Assembly: GCA_002383165.1 (NCBI GenBank) | Contig: DFXK01000016.1 | Coordinates: forward strand, 1 to 57,622 | DNA length: 57,622 nt | From: Flavobacteriales bacterium UBA4110 | GTDB taxonomy: Bacteria; Bacteroidota; Bacteroidia; Flavobacteriales; Weeksellaceae | Direction: 5' to 3' | Shown: piece after piece, positions 25,413 to 34,500 of the stretch | Numbering within the stretch: position 1 is the first letter of the stretch | Layout of the letters: every line of letters starts with the position of its first letter | Program-made: the position numbers and the translations under genes | Notes under the pieces: model-generated | The model's database searches: none | The model's input: only the letters and a program-made list of their open reading frames with translations | What the model was told of the DNA's origin: nothing

Positions 25413-25460
25413 TTTTTTTGAAATTAATTCATACTTACTAGGTGGGAATTAAATAATTTA

Positions 25461-25468
25461 TATATTTG
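25461..25468 (+). promoter_or_regulatory. -7 promoter box upstream of the structured leader
   Basis: TATATTTG matches TAnnTTTG. A start about 7 bp downstream would give a leader of about 125 nt containing all the hairpins described for the element that follows. No clear -33 TTG. Confidence 0.55.
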
Positions 25469-25474
25469 TATCAG

Positions 25475-25599
25475 AATTAAATGATTAGCATCTTCTCTCA
25501 TATCATAATGTGTAATTCCAAATAAACATTGGGTAGGCGAGAGTGTGTGAAAGCTTTACCCTTCTAGGTGAAGCTTTTTTAATTTTAAAAGAAAAAACT
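25475..25599 (+). promoter_or_regulatory. Structured leader with attenuator, candidate riboswitch
   Basis: A 125-nt leader precedes DUF4395. A basal stem pairs CTCTC (25495-25499) with GAGAG (25539-25543) and encloses a hairpin AATGT/ACATT (25507-25511 and 25526-25530). Internal-loop bases GGGTA (25531-25535) can pair with TACCC (25557-25561), forming a pseudoknot. TACCC is also part of an 11-bp terminator stem, so the two folds exclude each other. The arrangement is that of a ligand-responsive transcription attenuator. It does not match SAM-I, TPP, cobalamin, purine or fluoride aptamers as I remember them. The NIL-domain gene downstream suggests a methionine-related ligand, as inference. Confidence 0.55.
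25550..25580 (+). terminator. Terminator hairpin in the leader of the DUF4395 gene
   Basis: AAAGCTTTACC (25550-25560) pairs over its full 11 bp, including one G-U, with GGTGAAGCTTT (25567-25577) around the loop CTTCTA, followed directly by TTT. It stands 20 bp before the start codon, not after a gene, which implies conditional readthrough. Confidence 0.8.
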
Positions 25600-26040
25600 A
25601 TGGAAAAAAGTAAAATTAAAACCATCTACGTTGATGAAAACGTCATTTCAATTGTAGCTTATCAGGTGGTATTGTTAACGATTTTCGGACTTCATTTCCA
25701 GCAGCAATGGTTGCTATATTTTGTTGTTGTAGATTTTCTGATCAGAGCAACAGGAATCTTTATGTCTCCCTTATTTTTTGTGGCTAAAAAGATCAGTGAG
25801 TTTCTCTATCTGGAAAAGAAGCTTGTATTTGCTGGCCCGAAGAGATTCGCCGCGTCGCTGGGTTTGCTTTTATCGTTATTAATAGCCATTTATTATAATT
25901 CTCAGGTTGGGATTTTTCTTGGCATTTTTCTCATTGTTCTGGCTTCTGTAGAAAGTGTTTTTCGTGTCTGCGTAGGCTGTTACATTTATAACTACTTAGT
26001 TCTTCCGCTCCTAAAAAAAATAAACCGTCCAAAAAATTAG
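25600..26040 (+). CDS. DUF4395 family membrane protein
   Basis: A 146-residue membrane protein with about four helices starting MEKSKIKTIYVDENVISI. Conserved features are LYFVVVDFLIRATG, the PKRFAASLGLLLSLLIA helix and the cysteine-containing ESVFRVCVGCYIYNYLVLP at the end; the C-x2-C and Y/N pattern is typical of DUF4395. Some DUF4395 proteins are linked with thiosulfate or sulfur-transfer genes, which fits the neighbouring NIL-domain gene. The ATG at 25600 follows the terminator hairpin; an in-frame ATG at 25543 would lie inside the structured leader and is rejected. The NIL gene begins 4 bp after the stop. Confidence 0.82.
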   Translation: MEKSKIKTIYVDENVISIVAYQVVLLTIFGLHFQQQWLLYFVVVDFLIRATGIFMSPLFFVAKKISEFLYLEKKLVFAGPKRFAASLGLLLSLLIAIYYNSQVGIFLGIFLIVLASVESVFRVCVGCYIYNYLVLPLLKKINRPKN

Positions 26041-26044
26041 AATT

Positions 26045-26353
26045 ATGATTTATCCTAACGAAAAAAATAACCAGGCATTTTATGCTGGTGCCGAAAAAGA
26101 TATTTTATTGGAAGTCGATCTGAATGGTAAGATCAGATTTGATGTTTTGCTTTTTGCAATTTATAATCAGCTAAATATCCCCTATAAAATCATCAACGCA
26201 GATTTGGAATATATCAATGGCAATAATTTCGGCAATGTACATCTGCAGTTAAAAGTTAATAGTAGCTCAGTCACAGAACTCGACGATTATCTTAAAAAGT
26301 ATAAATTGGTCAATAGTAAAATTGATGTCATACAAAAAAAGGAAGCTTCTTAA
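26045..26353 (+). CDS. NIL domain-containing protein
   Basis: A 102-residue soluble protein made essentially of one NIL domain: KDILLEVDLNGKIRFDVLLFAIYNQLNIPYKIINADLEYINGNNFGNVHLQL. This ACT-like ferredoxin fold binds methionine at the C-terminus of the ABC transporter MetN and also occurs alone or with ferredoxins. Here it stands alone directly after DUF4395 and shares its structured leader. A free NIL domain could sense or bind methionine or a sulfur compound for its membrane partner; that is inference from domain knowledge. A strong bidirectional terminator overlaps its stop codon. Confidence 0.8.
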   Translation: MIYPNEKNNQAFYAGAEKDILLEVDLNGKIRFDVLLFAIYNQLNIPYKIINADLEYINGNNFGNVHLQLKVNSSSVTELDDYLKKYKLVNSKIDVIQKKEAS

Positions 26354-26367
26354 TTAAGCTTCCTTTT
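26337..26367. terminator. Bidirectional terminator between the NIL gene and murA
   Basis: GGAAGCTT (26341-26348) pairs with AAGCTTCC (26355-26362) around CTTAAT, with flanking A and T runs on both sides. It works for either strand, and overlaps the last codons of the NIL gene. Confidence 0.8.
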
Positions 26368-26421
26368 TACTTTATGATGAGAATGATTCTCGGTTATCAA
26401 CTAACCATCAAAATCCATCCC

Positions 26422-27735
26422 TTAAATTTCAATCCTTCTGATGTCTGCGCCAATTGCTCTCAATCTCTCATCGATATTTTCATAACCACGGTCGATTTGT
26501 TCGATATTTTGAATCACTGATTTTCCTTCGGCGGAAAGTGCCGCAATCAGCAGTGCATTTCCAGCTCGTATATCTGGAGAAACCATAGATGTGCCTCTTA
26601 ACGGTGTTTCTTGATTCAACCCGATGACAGTTGCCCGATGCGGGTCACAAAGAATAATCTGAGCGCCCATGTCAATAAGCTTATCCACAAAAAATAGGCG
26701 GCTCTCAAACATTTTTTGATGAATGAGAACAGAACCTTTTGCCTGCGTAGCTACAACCAAGATAATTGATAATAAATCTGGGGTGAATCCTGGCCAAGGC
26801 GCATCGGAAACCGTAAGAATGGATCCGTCAATAAACTTCTGAACCTTGTAGTGTTCCTGAGAAGGAATGTATATATCATCGCCTCTCTGTTCCAGTTCTA
26901 TTCCAAGTTTTCTAAATGTATTTGGGATCACACCAAGCTGGTTCCAATTCACATTTTTAATAGTGATTTCAGATTTTGTCATAGCAGCAAGGCCAATCCA
27001 AGAACCGATCTCCACCATATCCGGAAGCATTGTGTGTTCGGTTCCGTGCAATTTATCTACACCTTCAATAGTGAGTAGATTAGAGCCAATACCGGTAATA
27101 TTAGCACCCATCCTGTTCAGCATCTTGCAAAGTTGCTGCAGATAAGGCTCGCACGCGGCGTTGTAGATTCTTGTTTTTCCTTTTGCTAGCACAGCCGCCA
27201 TTACGATGTTTGCTGTTCCTGTTACAGAAGCTTCTTCCAATAAGATAAATTTTCCGTTCAGTTCTTTAGCTTTAAGGGAATAATATTGATCTTCTTCGTC
27301 AAAACTAAATTCTGCTCCCAGTTCTACAAAACCCTGGAAATGCGTATCCAAACGTCTTCTCCCGATTTTATCACCACCTGGCGTGGGCATATAAGCTTCA
27401 CCAAATCTTGCCAGCATAGGTCCCAGAATCATAACAGAGCCTCTCAGTTTTGCACCATCTTTTTTGAACTCTTTGGATTTGATATAGTCGAAATTAACTT
27501 CATCAGCTTTAAAAGTATAATCGCCTTTTCCGTTTTTAGTCACCTTTACATTAAAATCCTGAAGAATCTCTATCAATTTATTGACATCTTTGATATCCGG
27601 AATATTACTGATCCGCACCTCATCCTCAGTCAGCAGAACCGCACAGAGTATCTGCAAAGCTTCATTTTTCGCACCTTGTGGGGTGATGTCACCACTTAAT
27701 CTTTTTCCTCCTCTTATTTCGAAAGCTCCGCTCAT
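26422..27735 (-). CDS. murA: UDP-N-acetylglucosamine 1-carboxyvinyltransferase
   Basis: A 437-residue enzyme catalysing the first committed step of peptidoglycan synthesis, adding enolpyruvate from PEP to UDP-GlcNAc. The N-terminal motif GDITPQGAKNEALQIL (with the Lys-Asn pair near residue 23) is intact, as are the LTVSDAPWPGFTPDLLSI and ESRLFFVDKLIDMGAQI blocks. In the active-site loop, PTPGGDKIGRRRLDTH, residue 122 is aspartate where the E. coli enzyme has Cys115. That replacement is known in other organisms to make MurA insensitive to fosfomycin while remaining active. It overlaps the stop of the DUF4290 gene by one base. Confidence 0.96.
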   Translation of the reverse strand: MSGAFEIRGGKRLSGDITPQGAKNEALQILCAVLLTEDEVRISNIPDIKDVNKLIEILQDFNVKVTKNGKGDYTFKADEVNFDYIKSKEFKKDGAKLRGSVMILGPMLARFGEAYMPTPGGDKIGRRRLDTHFQGFVELGAEFSFDEEDQYYSLKAKELNGKFILLEEASVTGTANIVMAAVLAKGKTRIYNAACEPYLQQLCKMLNRMGANITGIGSNLLTIEGVDKLHGTEHTMLPDMVEIGSWIGLAAMTKSEITIKNVNWNQLGVIPNTFRKLGIELEQRGDDIYIPSQEHYKVQKFIDGSILTVSDAPWPGFTPDLLSIILVVATQAKGSVLIHQKMFESRLFFVDKLIDMGAQIILCDPHRATVIGLNQETPLRGTSMVSPDIRAGNALLIAALSAEGKSVIQNIEQIDRGYENIDERLRAIGADIRRIEI

Positions 27736-28394
27736 TATCTTCTTTTGTTTTTATGGTTTTGGAAGTTATTTTTCCTTTTATTATTGTTATTATTTTGGTT
27801 TCTATTATTTTGGTTTCGGTTATTGTTCTGGTTTCGGTTGGTGGTGTAGTAGATTTTACTTTTATCCAGTGAGTCCAGTCCAGTGAGATCTAGCTGATTG
27901 TCAGACAGATCCTTCAGATGCCGGAAAATAACATCATCACTCACGTGTTCTTTGTTATAAACATTGTAGGACTTCTTCATATTATTGGCAATTACCTGGA
28001 TCAGTGCATCTTTCTCATCACCCTCATTCAACTTGATTGCCATTTCTATCAGTTGAAGAATACTCTTACCATAGAATTTATAATCATTATCAAAAGAAGG
28101 GTAGTCCATTCTTCTCGGTTTTTCTGCCAGTTCCTCCTTGGTAACAATAGTGTAAGGCGAATCTACATCCAGATCATAATCTGCCAAGATAAAAAGATGA
28201 TCCCAAAGTTTGTGTTTATAGTTTTCTTCATCGCGAAGATGCGGGTTTCGCTGACCCATAAATTCTACAATTGCAAGTGCCATTTCATTACGTTCTTCCT
28301 TATTGGGAAGCGTTTTGCAGTGTTCTACCAATTGCTGTATATTGCGCCCATATTCAGGCATTATAAGCTGTGTTCTGTCGGTATTATATTCCAT
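27735..28394 (-). CDS. DUF4290 domain-containing protein
   Basis: A 219-residue protein almost always found directly before murA in Flavobacteriia, as here (one-base overlap). Conserved blocks are MEYNTDRTQLIMPEYGRNIQQLVEHC, RNPHLRDEENYKHKLWDHLFILADYDLDVDSPY and VLMAIKLNEGDEKD-type helices. The last 45 residues are a tail of Asn, Arg, Gln and Lys (repeated NRNQNN) coded by a TTATT/TTGGTTT-rich stretch, very likely disordered and possibly RNA-binding. The function is unknown. The promoter box TATATTTG lies 7 bp from its start. Confidence 0.88.
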   Translation of the reverse strand: MEYNTDRTQLIMPEYGRNIQQLVEHCKTLPNKEERNEMALAIVEFMGQRNPHLRDEENYKHKLWDHLFILADYDLDVDSPYTIVTKEELAEKPRRMDYPSFDNDYKFYGKSILQLIEMAIKLNEGDEKDALIQVIANNMKKSYNVYNKEHVSDDVIFRHLKDLSDNQLDLTGLDSLDKSKIYYTTNRNQNNNRNQNNRNQNNNNNKRKNNFQNHKNKRR

Positions 28395-28401
28395 ATTATT
28401 G

Positions 28402-28409
28402 CAAATATA
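28402..28409 (-). promoter_or_regulatory. -7 promoter box of the DUF4290-murA unit
   Basis: TATATTTG on the reverse strand (CAAATATA on the + strand), 7 bp before the DUF4290 start codon. The message would be nearly leaderless. Confidence 0.5.
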
Positions 28410-28507
28410 AAAATAAACTTATAATCTTTTGAGAAGATATTTCTCCGAATTTTTACAGCAGTAGATTTACAGGAGATTGTGCGTCCTAAAACCTTAACAA
28501 TTGTAGA

Positions 28508-30226
28508 TTATAACTCTTCCAAAATAGAATCATAATCTGAGCCAATTTTTTTCTTGAGTCGTTGTTTGGCTTTTTTAATAGCATCTATAGTAACACCAAG
28601 TAGCGAAGAAACATCCTGATTGGACAATCCCAATTTTGAAAGAAGAATAATTCTAAGGTTGGACTCTGTAAAATCTGGAAAATCCGAAATCAATTGATTG
28701 TAGAAATCCTTTTGCTCATTTTGGAATGCGCTCTTGAATTTTTGCCAGTTGTCATTCGTCATCAAGTGTGAGTCCAAAAGTGACTGAAGCTTTTGCTCCC
28801 TCTTTTCCAGAATAGAGAAGGAAGACTGCGTTTTGGCGATTGATATTTCTTTGTTGAGGTTTTCTATCTGCAGGTTTTTTTCTGTAAGGTAGGTGTTCAG
28901 AGACTCCAGAGTAATATGAGCATTATCCAGTTTTTGTTCTGATTCTACCTTATCCAACTGCAACTGTAGAACCTTTTTCTCGTATTCATTTTTTCTGTTT
29001 TTCTCCTGTTTTTTATTGATGAAAACAATCATGACTAATAATAGCAAAAGCAAAGTCGCAATCACGATAAAGGCGCTGGTTTTCAGTTGTTCCTTTTCAT
29101 ATTGGGCATTAGCAAGGCTTAGTTTACTCGCATAGCGTTCTTTTTGAGCCAAGATATTATTTCGGTCTAGATTTTTTTGGCTGTCCAGATGGGCTAAGGA
29201 GTCTTCCAGAACATCCAATCTTCTCCTGGCAAACAATTCCTGAGGGACGTTTTTTTCTCGAATGGCAATTTTAAGATTCAGTTCCTGAATATCCTTTTCG
29301 AATTTCATATAATAAAACTTCGATCGGGCATAATTAATCGCCTCATTAAGATAGTCTTTGGCTTCTGCAATTTGGTTGTTATCAAACAGGACTTTGCTCA
29401 GCTCTATGTGGGCAAACATCGTATTCTTAGCTGCTTTGGCTTGTTTAGAAAATTTTAAATCATCCTTATAATATTGTATAGCAGCAGAGTAGTTTTTTTG
29501 CATGTGGTTTAGTCGTCCGTAATTTCCCAAAGCTTTGGCATAGCGCTCGTAATCTTTGATTTTAAGGGAAATATCCAAAGCCTCAAGGAGGTATTTTTCT
29601 GCTGCAGGAAACTGATTGATAGTGATAAGGTAATAAGCGATATTATCTTTTATAGAAGCCAATTCTCGGGTATTGGGCTGGGCATATTTCTCTGCATTTT
29701 TAAGATAGCTGATGGCTTCTTTGGTGTCGCCGATTGTTCCGAAAAAGTATCCCAGATTTTTATAACATAAGCTAGGAAAAATCAGTTGGGAGGTCGCGGT
29801 TTTATTTATTTTTTGATCCGCATCCATATAGATTTGGAGCGCTTCCGTTATTTTGGAGTATTCATAAAGATAGAAGGCATAATTAACCAGTGCCCAAACT
29901 TCTAATCCAGGATGATGGGTGACTTTGGCAGTTTCTATGGATTTTTTATAGTAATGGTCACTTTGAAGATTAACTTTATCAATGGCTTTGGACAGCCCGT
30001 TGGCAAGCAGGCTATAATAAACAGACTGCAGTTTTTTGTCAGAAGACTGCAGTAGTGGCGCTAGATAAGATTTGAGCCTCAGGGTATCTTTCCCAAAATC
30101 TCTATACTGCAGAATGATGTTTTCTATCTTTTGGTTGCTTTCTAGACTATTGTCGATAGTGATAGTTTGGGAATAGACTGAGACCCAAGATAACATAACC
30201 AAGCATAAACTATAGAGAAGCTTCAA
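28508..30226 (-). CDS. Membrane-anchored TPR regulator with C-terminal helix-turn-helix
   Basis: A protein of about 572 residues. It has a signal peptide (KLLYSLCLVMLSWVSVYSQ), then tetratricopeptide repeats over about residues 60-330 (blocks such as YKNLGYFFGTIGDTKEAISYL), a membrane helix AFIVIATLLLLLLVMIVF, a long coiled coil and a C-terminal LuxR-like HTH (SKLGLSNQDVSSLLGVTIDAIKKAKQRL). The TPR part would be periplasmic and the HTH cytosolic, an arrangement common in Flavobacteriia and probably sensing an envelope signal. I start it at TTG 30226 because the signal peptide follows directly. An ATG at 30349 is in frame, but the added 41 residues look like translated intergenic DNA. Confidence 0.78.
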   Translation of the reverse strand: MKLLYSLCLVMLSWVSVYSQTITIDNSLESNQKIENIILQYRDFGKDTLRLKSYLAPLLQSSDKKLQSVYYSLLANGLSKAIDKVNLQSDHYYKKSIETAKVTHHPGLEVWALVNYAFYLYEYSKITEALQIYMDADQKINKTATSQLIFPSLCYKNLGYFFGTIGDTKEAISYLKNAEKYAQPNTRELASIKDNIAYYLITINQFPAAEKYLLEALDISLKIKDYERYAKALGNYGRLNHMQKNYSAAIQYYKDDLKFSKQAKAAKNTMFAHIELSKVLFDNNQIAEAKDYLNEAINYARSKFYYMKFEKDIQELNLKIAIREKNVPQELFARRRLDVLEDSLAHLDSQKNLDRNNILAQKERYASKLSLANAQYEKEQLKTSAFIVIATLLLLLLVMIVFINKKQEKNRKNEYEKKVLQLQLDKVESEQKLDNAHITLESLNTYLTEKNLQIENLNKEISIAKTQSSFSILEKREQKLQSLLDSHLMTNDNWQKFKSAFQNEQKDFYNQLISDFPDFTESNLRIILLSKLGLSNQDVSSLLGVTIDAIKKAKQRLKKKIGSDYDSILEEL

Positions 30227-30377
30227 TAGATTTAATTTTCTATTGCAAAATATAAAAAAATAATTGATAAATCTATAATAGTAGTCAGTTATTATTGAGA
30301 AATTAAAATTAATAATTGAAACAATTCTTTTATTCGGTTTTATATACACTTTATCCTACTTTTATTGCAGGAATCCA

Positions 30378-31097
30378 TTATTTTGACCAAAGATAGCAGG
30401 ATGCCGCTGTGTGGCTTTTGTTATCTTTATCAGGTTTAGTAAAATTCATTTTACAGATGCCTATCACAAAAATAATTTGGTCTGGTGGCAGAGGTTCCGT
30501 GGTCCATATAGTTACAGGAGAGCTTATGTGGGAAGATACTTCCATAGTAAACTCTGCGAAGACCTGTACAGACGGAGAGGAAAGTGAGTTCATATCTACA
30601 GCAATGACATAGAATGTTAAGTTAATACGGTCTGACTTGGCAACAGGTCGGAAATCTCTTTTCAGAGACAACTCAGGAATACTGATGCTGAGACGCTGTG
30701 CTATATCCAAACCAAATTCTGGAAAGAAGTGACAGATAGATTGCCATTCGGCATTCTTATTAAATTCGAATCCGACCATCATCTTGGGCAGATCCCATCG
30801 GACTGTCGTATCGGTTTTCATGGGATTCGTATTCCTCACTGCCATCCTGTTAAAATAGGTACGGAGGCGATAGGCATACGTTTTGTCTGTTGTGATCGGT
30901 ACATGCCTCAGCAGACTCTGTCGGTAGAGCTTATCCAGGTGGCTGATATTTCCAAAACAATTCGCTGATTTTTCTGTAGCTGCTGTTTGTTTGATGCGGC
31001 TTGGTTTGCTACGGACAACCGTCATGTCTCCGATGTTTACAAATACAAAGCGACCAATACTACCGCTAAGCTGTCCTTTTGGATTGATTTTTCCCAT
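30378..31097 (-). CDS. Hypothetical protein (239 residues)
   Basis: An unrecognised protein starting MGKINPKGQLSGSIGRFVFVNIGDMTVVRSKP. The opening, with a glycine-rich turn followed by VVRSKP, vaguely recalls DUF6266-type proteins (MGKI...G..VVRSKPAKV), though I would not assign it. The remainder mixes beta-like segments and few charged clusters, with a sequence-wide lack of a signal peptide or membrane helix. A GGGC-TATT-GCCC hairpin lies about 20 bp upstream of its start, and its 3' end abuts the promoter region of the TPR regulator. Its codon use looks like that of real genes, and no frame on the other strand is as good. Confidence 0.6.
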   Translation of the reverse strand: MGKINPKGQLSGSIGRFVFVNIGDMTVVRSKPSRIKQTAATEKSANCFGNISHLDKLYRQSLLRHVPITTDKTYAYRLRTYFNRMAVRNTNPMKTDTTVRWDLPKMMVGFEFNKNAEWQSICHFFPEFGLDIAQRLSISIPELSLKRDFRPVAKSDRINLTFYVIAVDMNSLSSPSVQVFAEFTMEVSSHISSPVTIWTTEPLPPDQIIFVIGICKMNFTKPDKDNKSHTAASCYLWSK

Positions 31098-31594
31098 CTT
31101 ATGTGTGTTTTTGATAAGGGCTATTGCCCTCCTTCATTCGTATAAAATTAATTAAAAATAGAATGCAAAAACAAAGTATCTCTATATATTTTATAGTCTA
31201 ATAATATCTTAACTATGGACTTGCTATAGTTTAAGCTGGTACAAAAGAGCATTATTCTTAGAAGAGCATTACTAAGGATTATACAGCTATTCCAAATTGA
31301 AAAGCTGTCCTAATCTGACAAATACGGCTGGCGGAGCACTTGTAAATGGTTGATAATCAGAAATGCTTATTTGTAAAATCATTTGTCCCCCATTTGTCCA
31401 CCCCGTTTTTTTGTATTTCGTTTCATTGTTTGATTTCTTTGTGTGAAGATTGATACTTTTTAAAAGTGAAAAAATAAGTAAAAATTAATGTAGAACAAAA
31501 AAAGGTGTTTTAGTACATTTTTTACTCCTACGACAGTCTATGTTTAAATTTTGATTTTTAATTATTAGAGCACGTTACCTTAAAAAAACATTGT
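31098..31594. other. Intergenic region with hairpins but no gene
   Basis: A 497-base AT-rich gap between divergent genes. A GGGC/GCCC hairpin with loop TATT lies near 31118-31131 in the leader of the reverse-strand gene. A second possible stem (ACAGCT/AGCTGT with AGGA/TCCT, about 31275-31312) has no gene attached. No convincing -7 box was found for the surface protein, although AAATTTTG near 31547 is one base off. Confidence 0.4.
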
Positions 31595-34500
31595 ATGAAA
31601 AAACTTTACATTTTATTTTTCTGGATTCTGGGGATTTCGACTTGGGCTGCGCATTCCGATGTGCCGCCTTCTCCTCATAACAGCGCCATTGTGCCAGCAT
31701 CTGTTTTGGCACCACAAGACTACTTCATCACCCAGTGGGATCTTAGCAAGGGCGGAAGTGCTGTTTCCGGACAAACTACCTCTCTTACTTTTGGGGTGGC
31801 AGTAGTGGGAGCAGTGAACTACAGCTGGACAACTACAGATAATTCTTTCTCCGGATCTGGCGTTATAGCCAATGGTAATACAACAGCGAACATCACAGGA
31901 CTGCCAGCAGGGAAAACGGTTTTGCTAAGCATAGAGCCAGCTAACTTGAGGAGGTTTTACATCAATTATGGAACAGACAGACAACGTTTGACGGATGTGA
32001 AGCAGTGGGGAGTAGTTGCCTGGAGTAGTATGCAGAATGCTTTCTATGGCTCTATTAATCTAAATATCTCTGCAACAGATGTACCTAATCTGAGTAATGT
32101 GACCAGTATGTTAAATATGTTTTTTTCTTGCAACAGTCTGAATGGGCCTTCTAATATCAACAGCTGGGATACGTCTAAGGTGACTGATATGAGCTATATG
32201 TTCTACAGTGCCAGTGCTTTTAATCAAAACATCGGGAGCTGGGATACATCTAATGTGACTAATATGGGTTATATGTTCTGTTTAACTAGTGTATTTAATC
32301 AAAACATAGGAAGCTGGGATACATCTAATGTGACTAATATGGGTTATATGTTCTACAATGCCAGTGCTTTTAATCAAAACATCGGAAGCTGGGATACATC
32401 TAAGGTGACTAATATGGGTTATATGTTCTGTTTCGCTAGTGTATTTAATCAAAACATAGGAAGCTGGGATACGTCTAAGGTGACTGATATGAGCTATATG
32501 TTCTACAATGCCAATGCTTTTAATCAAAACATAGGAAGCTGGGATACATCTAATGTGACTAATATGGGTTATATGTTCTACTATGCCAGTGCTTTTAATC
32601 AAAACATCGGAAGCTGGGATACGTCTAATGTGACTAATATGGGTTATATGTTTTTTGTAGCTCGTGCTTTTAATCAAAACATAGGAAGCTGGGATACGTC
32701 TAATGTGACTAATATGGGTTATATGTTTTTTGGAGCTCGTGCTTTTAATCAAAACATCGGAAGCTGGGATACATCTAAGGTGACTAATATGTTGAGTATG
32801 TTTTATAGTGCCAGTGCTTTTAATCAAAACATAGGAAGCTGGGATACATCTAAGGTGGCTTATATGTCGAGTATGTTTTATGGAGCTAGTGCTTTTAATC
32901 AAAACATAGGAAGCTGGAAATTAAATAGCAATGTTATTTTAAGCAACATGTTGGATAACTCTGGCTTGGATTGTACCAACTACTCTTCTACACTGATAGA
33001 TTGGGCGGCTAACCCTGCAACACCAACAGGGAGATCATTAGGTGCAGCTGGCAGGACGTATGGTACTAGTGCGGCAGCGGCTAGAAATACATTGGTCACT
33101 ACAAAAGGCTGGACGATATCTGGGGATGTTGCAGGTGCTACGTCTTGCGAAATGACGCCTGATGCTAATAATATCCTTTACATAAATACCAATGTAACAG
33201 GTGGAGACGGCTCCGGTAGTTCTTGGGCAAACGCTATCAAAGAACTGGCAGATGGGCTGAAGTGGGCAAGGCACCAGAACAACTTTACCACAGCCAACCC
33301 GCTAAAAATCTATGTAGCCAAAGGCACTTATAAACCTATGTATAATGCCGCAGACGGGCAGTTTACAAATAATGGAGGTAGAGATAATGCTTTTGTAATG
33401 GTTAATAATGTAAATCTGTACGGTGGTTTTGATCCTGCTAATAATATCAATACATTAAACGATAACAGAATCTTTGGTGCTGCTGGCAGTATCCTGAGTG
33501 GTGATATAGGCAGTGCTGGTCTTGCGACAGATAATGTTTATCATGTGGTTTTATCTTCTGGGACAGTTGGTGTGTTGTTAGATGGCTTTACTGTAAAAGA
33601 TGGCTACGCCAACGGTTCTTCCAACTTTACTATAGGTACCAACACTTATTATCAACAAGAAGGAGGTGGTTTATATCTTCGAAGTTCTACAATTCAACTC
33701 AAGAATAGTACGTTGGTCAATAACTATTCTAGCACTCTGGGTGGTGCTATCATTAATGCTAATGGCGGTAACATAGACCTGATAAATGTCCTTATTGTCA
33801 GGAATACAGCTACAGGTAATGGTTCTGCCATATACAGTTCCGGAGGTGGTAATACCCATTTGCTGAATACAACGGTGGTGGATAACAGCGGAACGGCAAG
33901 CAGTGTTTACGGCAACGGGGCTAATACAAAAGTGAATATAGATAACAGTATTGTCTTCGCCAATGGTGCTAATCCTTTGATGGCGGGAAGCTCACAAATG
34001 AACACCCAATATAGCTTGGTACAAGGGCAGATTACTACTGCCAGTGGAAACCTAGACGCTTCTTCATCTGTGTACAATACTAGCAATTTATTTATAGATT
34101 TTACTAATGCTAATTATCAGTTGAAGAGTGGTAGCCTTGTGACAGATAAAGGCAGTAACACATTATATTCTGCTAATGTTGGTAATATCAATAGCGACAA
34201 AGACCTCGCTGGCAACCCACGTTTAAATGGTACAACCATAGATATGGGAGCATATGAATATCAAACCGTTCAGGTAGTGCCTGATGCTAATAACATCCTT
34301 TACGTCAATACCAATGTAACAGGTGGAGACGGCTCCGGTAGCTCTTGGACAAACGCCATCAAAGAACTGGCAGATGCACTCAAGTGGGCTCATACCAACA
34401 AAGCCAACTTTACCTCCACACCTTTGCAGATATGGGTGGCTAAAGGAACTTACAAACCAATGTACCGCCCTGACACGTTTGCAGGACCTAATATTACTAA

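Noticed and set aside
30399..30412. Third copy of the intergenic repeat block (GGATGCCGCTG)
   Set aside because: Only about 10 bases match, the other block is missing, and it lies inside the end of a coding sequence.
32282..32902. Long reverse-strand open frame of 206 codons over the BspA repeats
   Set aside because: It is a by-product of the 75-bp repeat: the 25-residue pattern simply repeats, with no start context or family resemblance.
32158..32930. Possible CRISPR array from regularly spaced repeats
   Set aside because: The units are 75 bp, contiguous and in frame within a coding sequence; there are no unique spacers and no cas genes.
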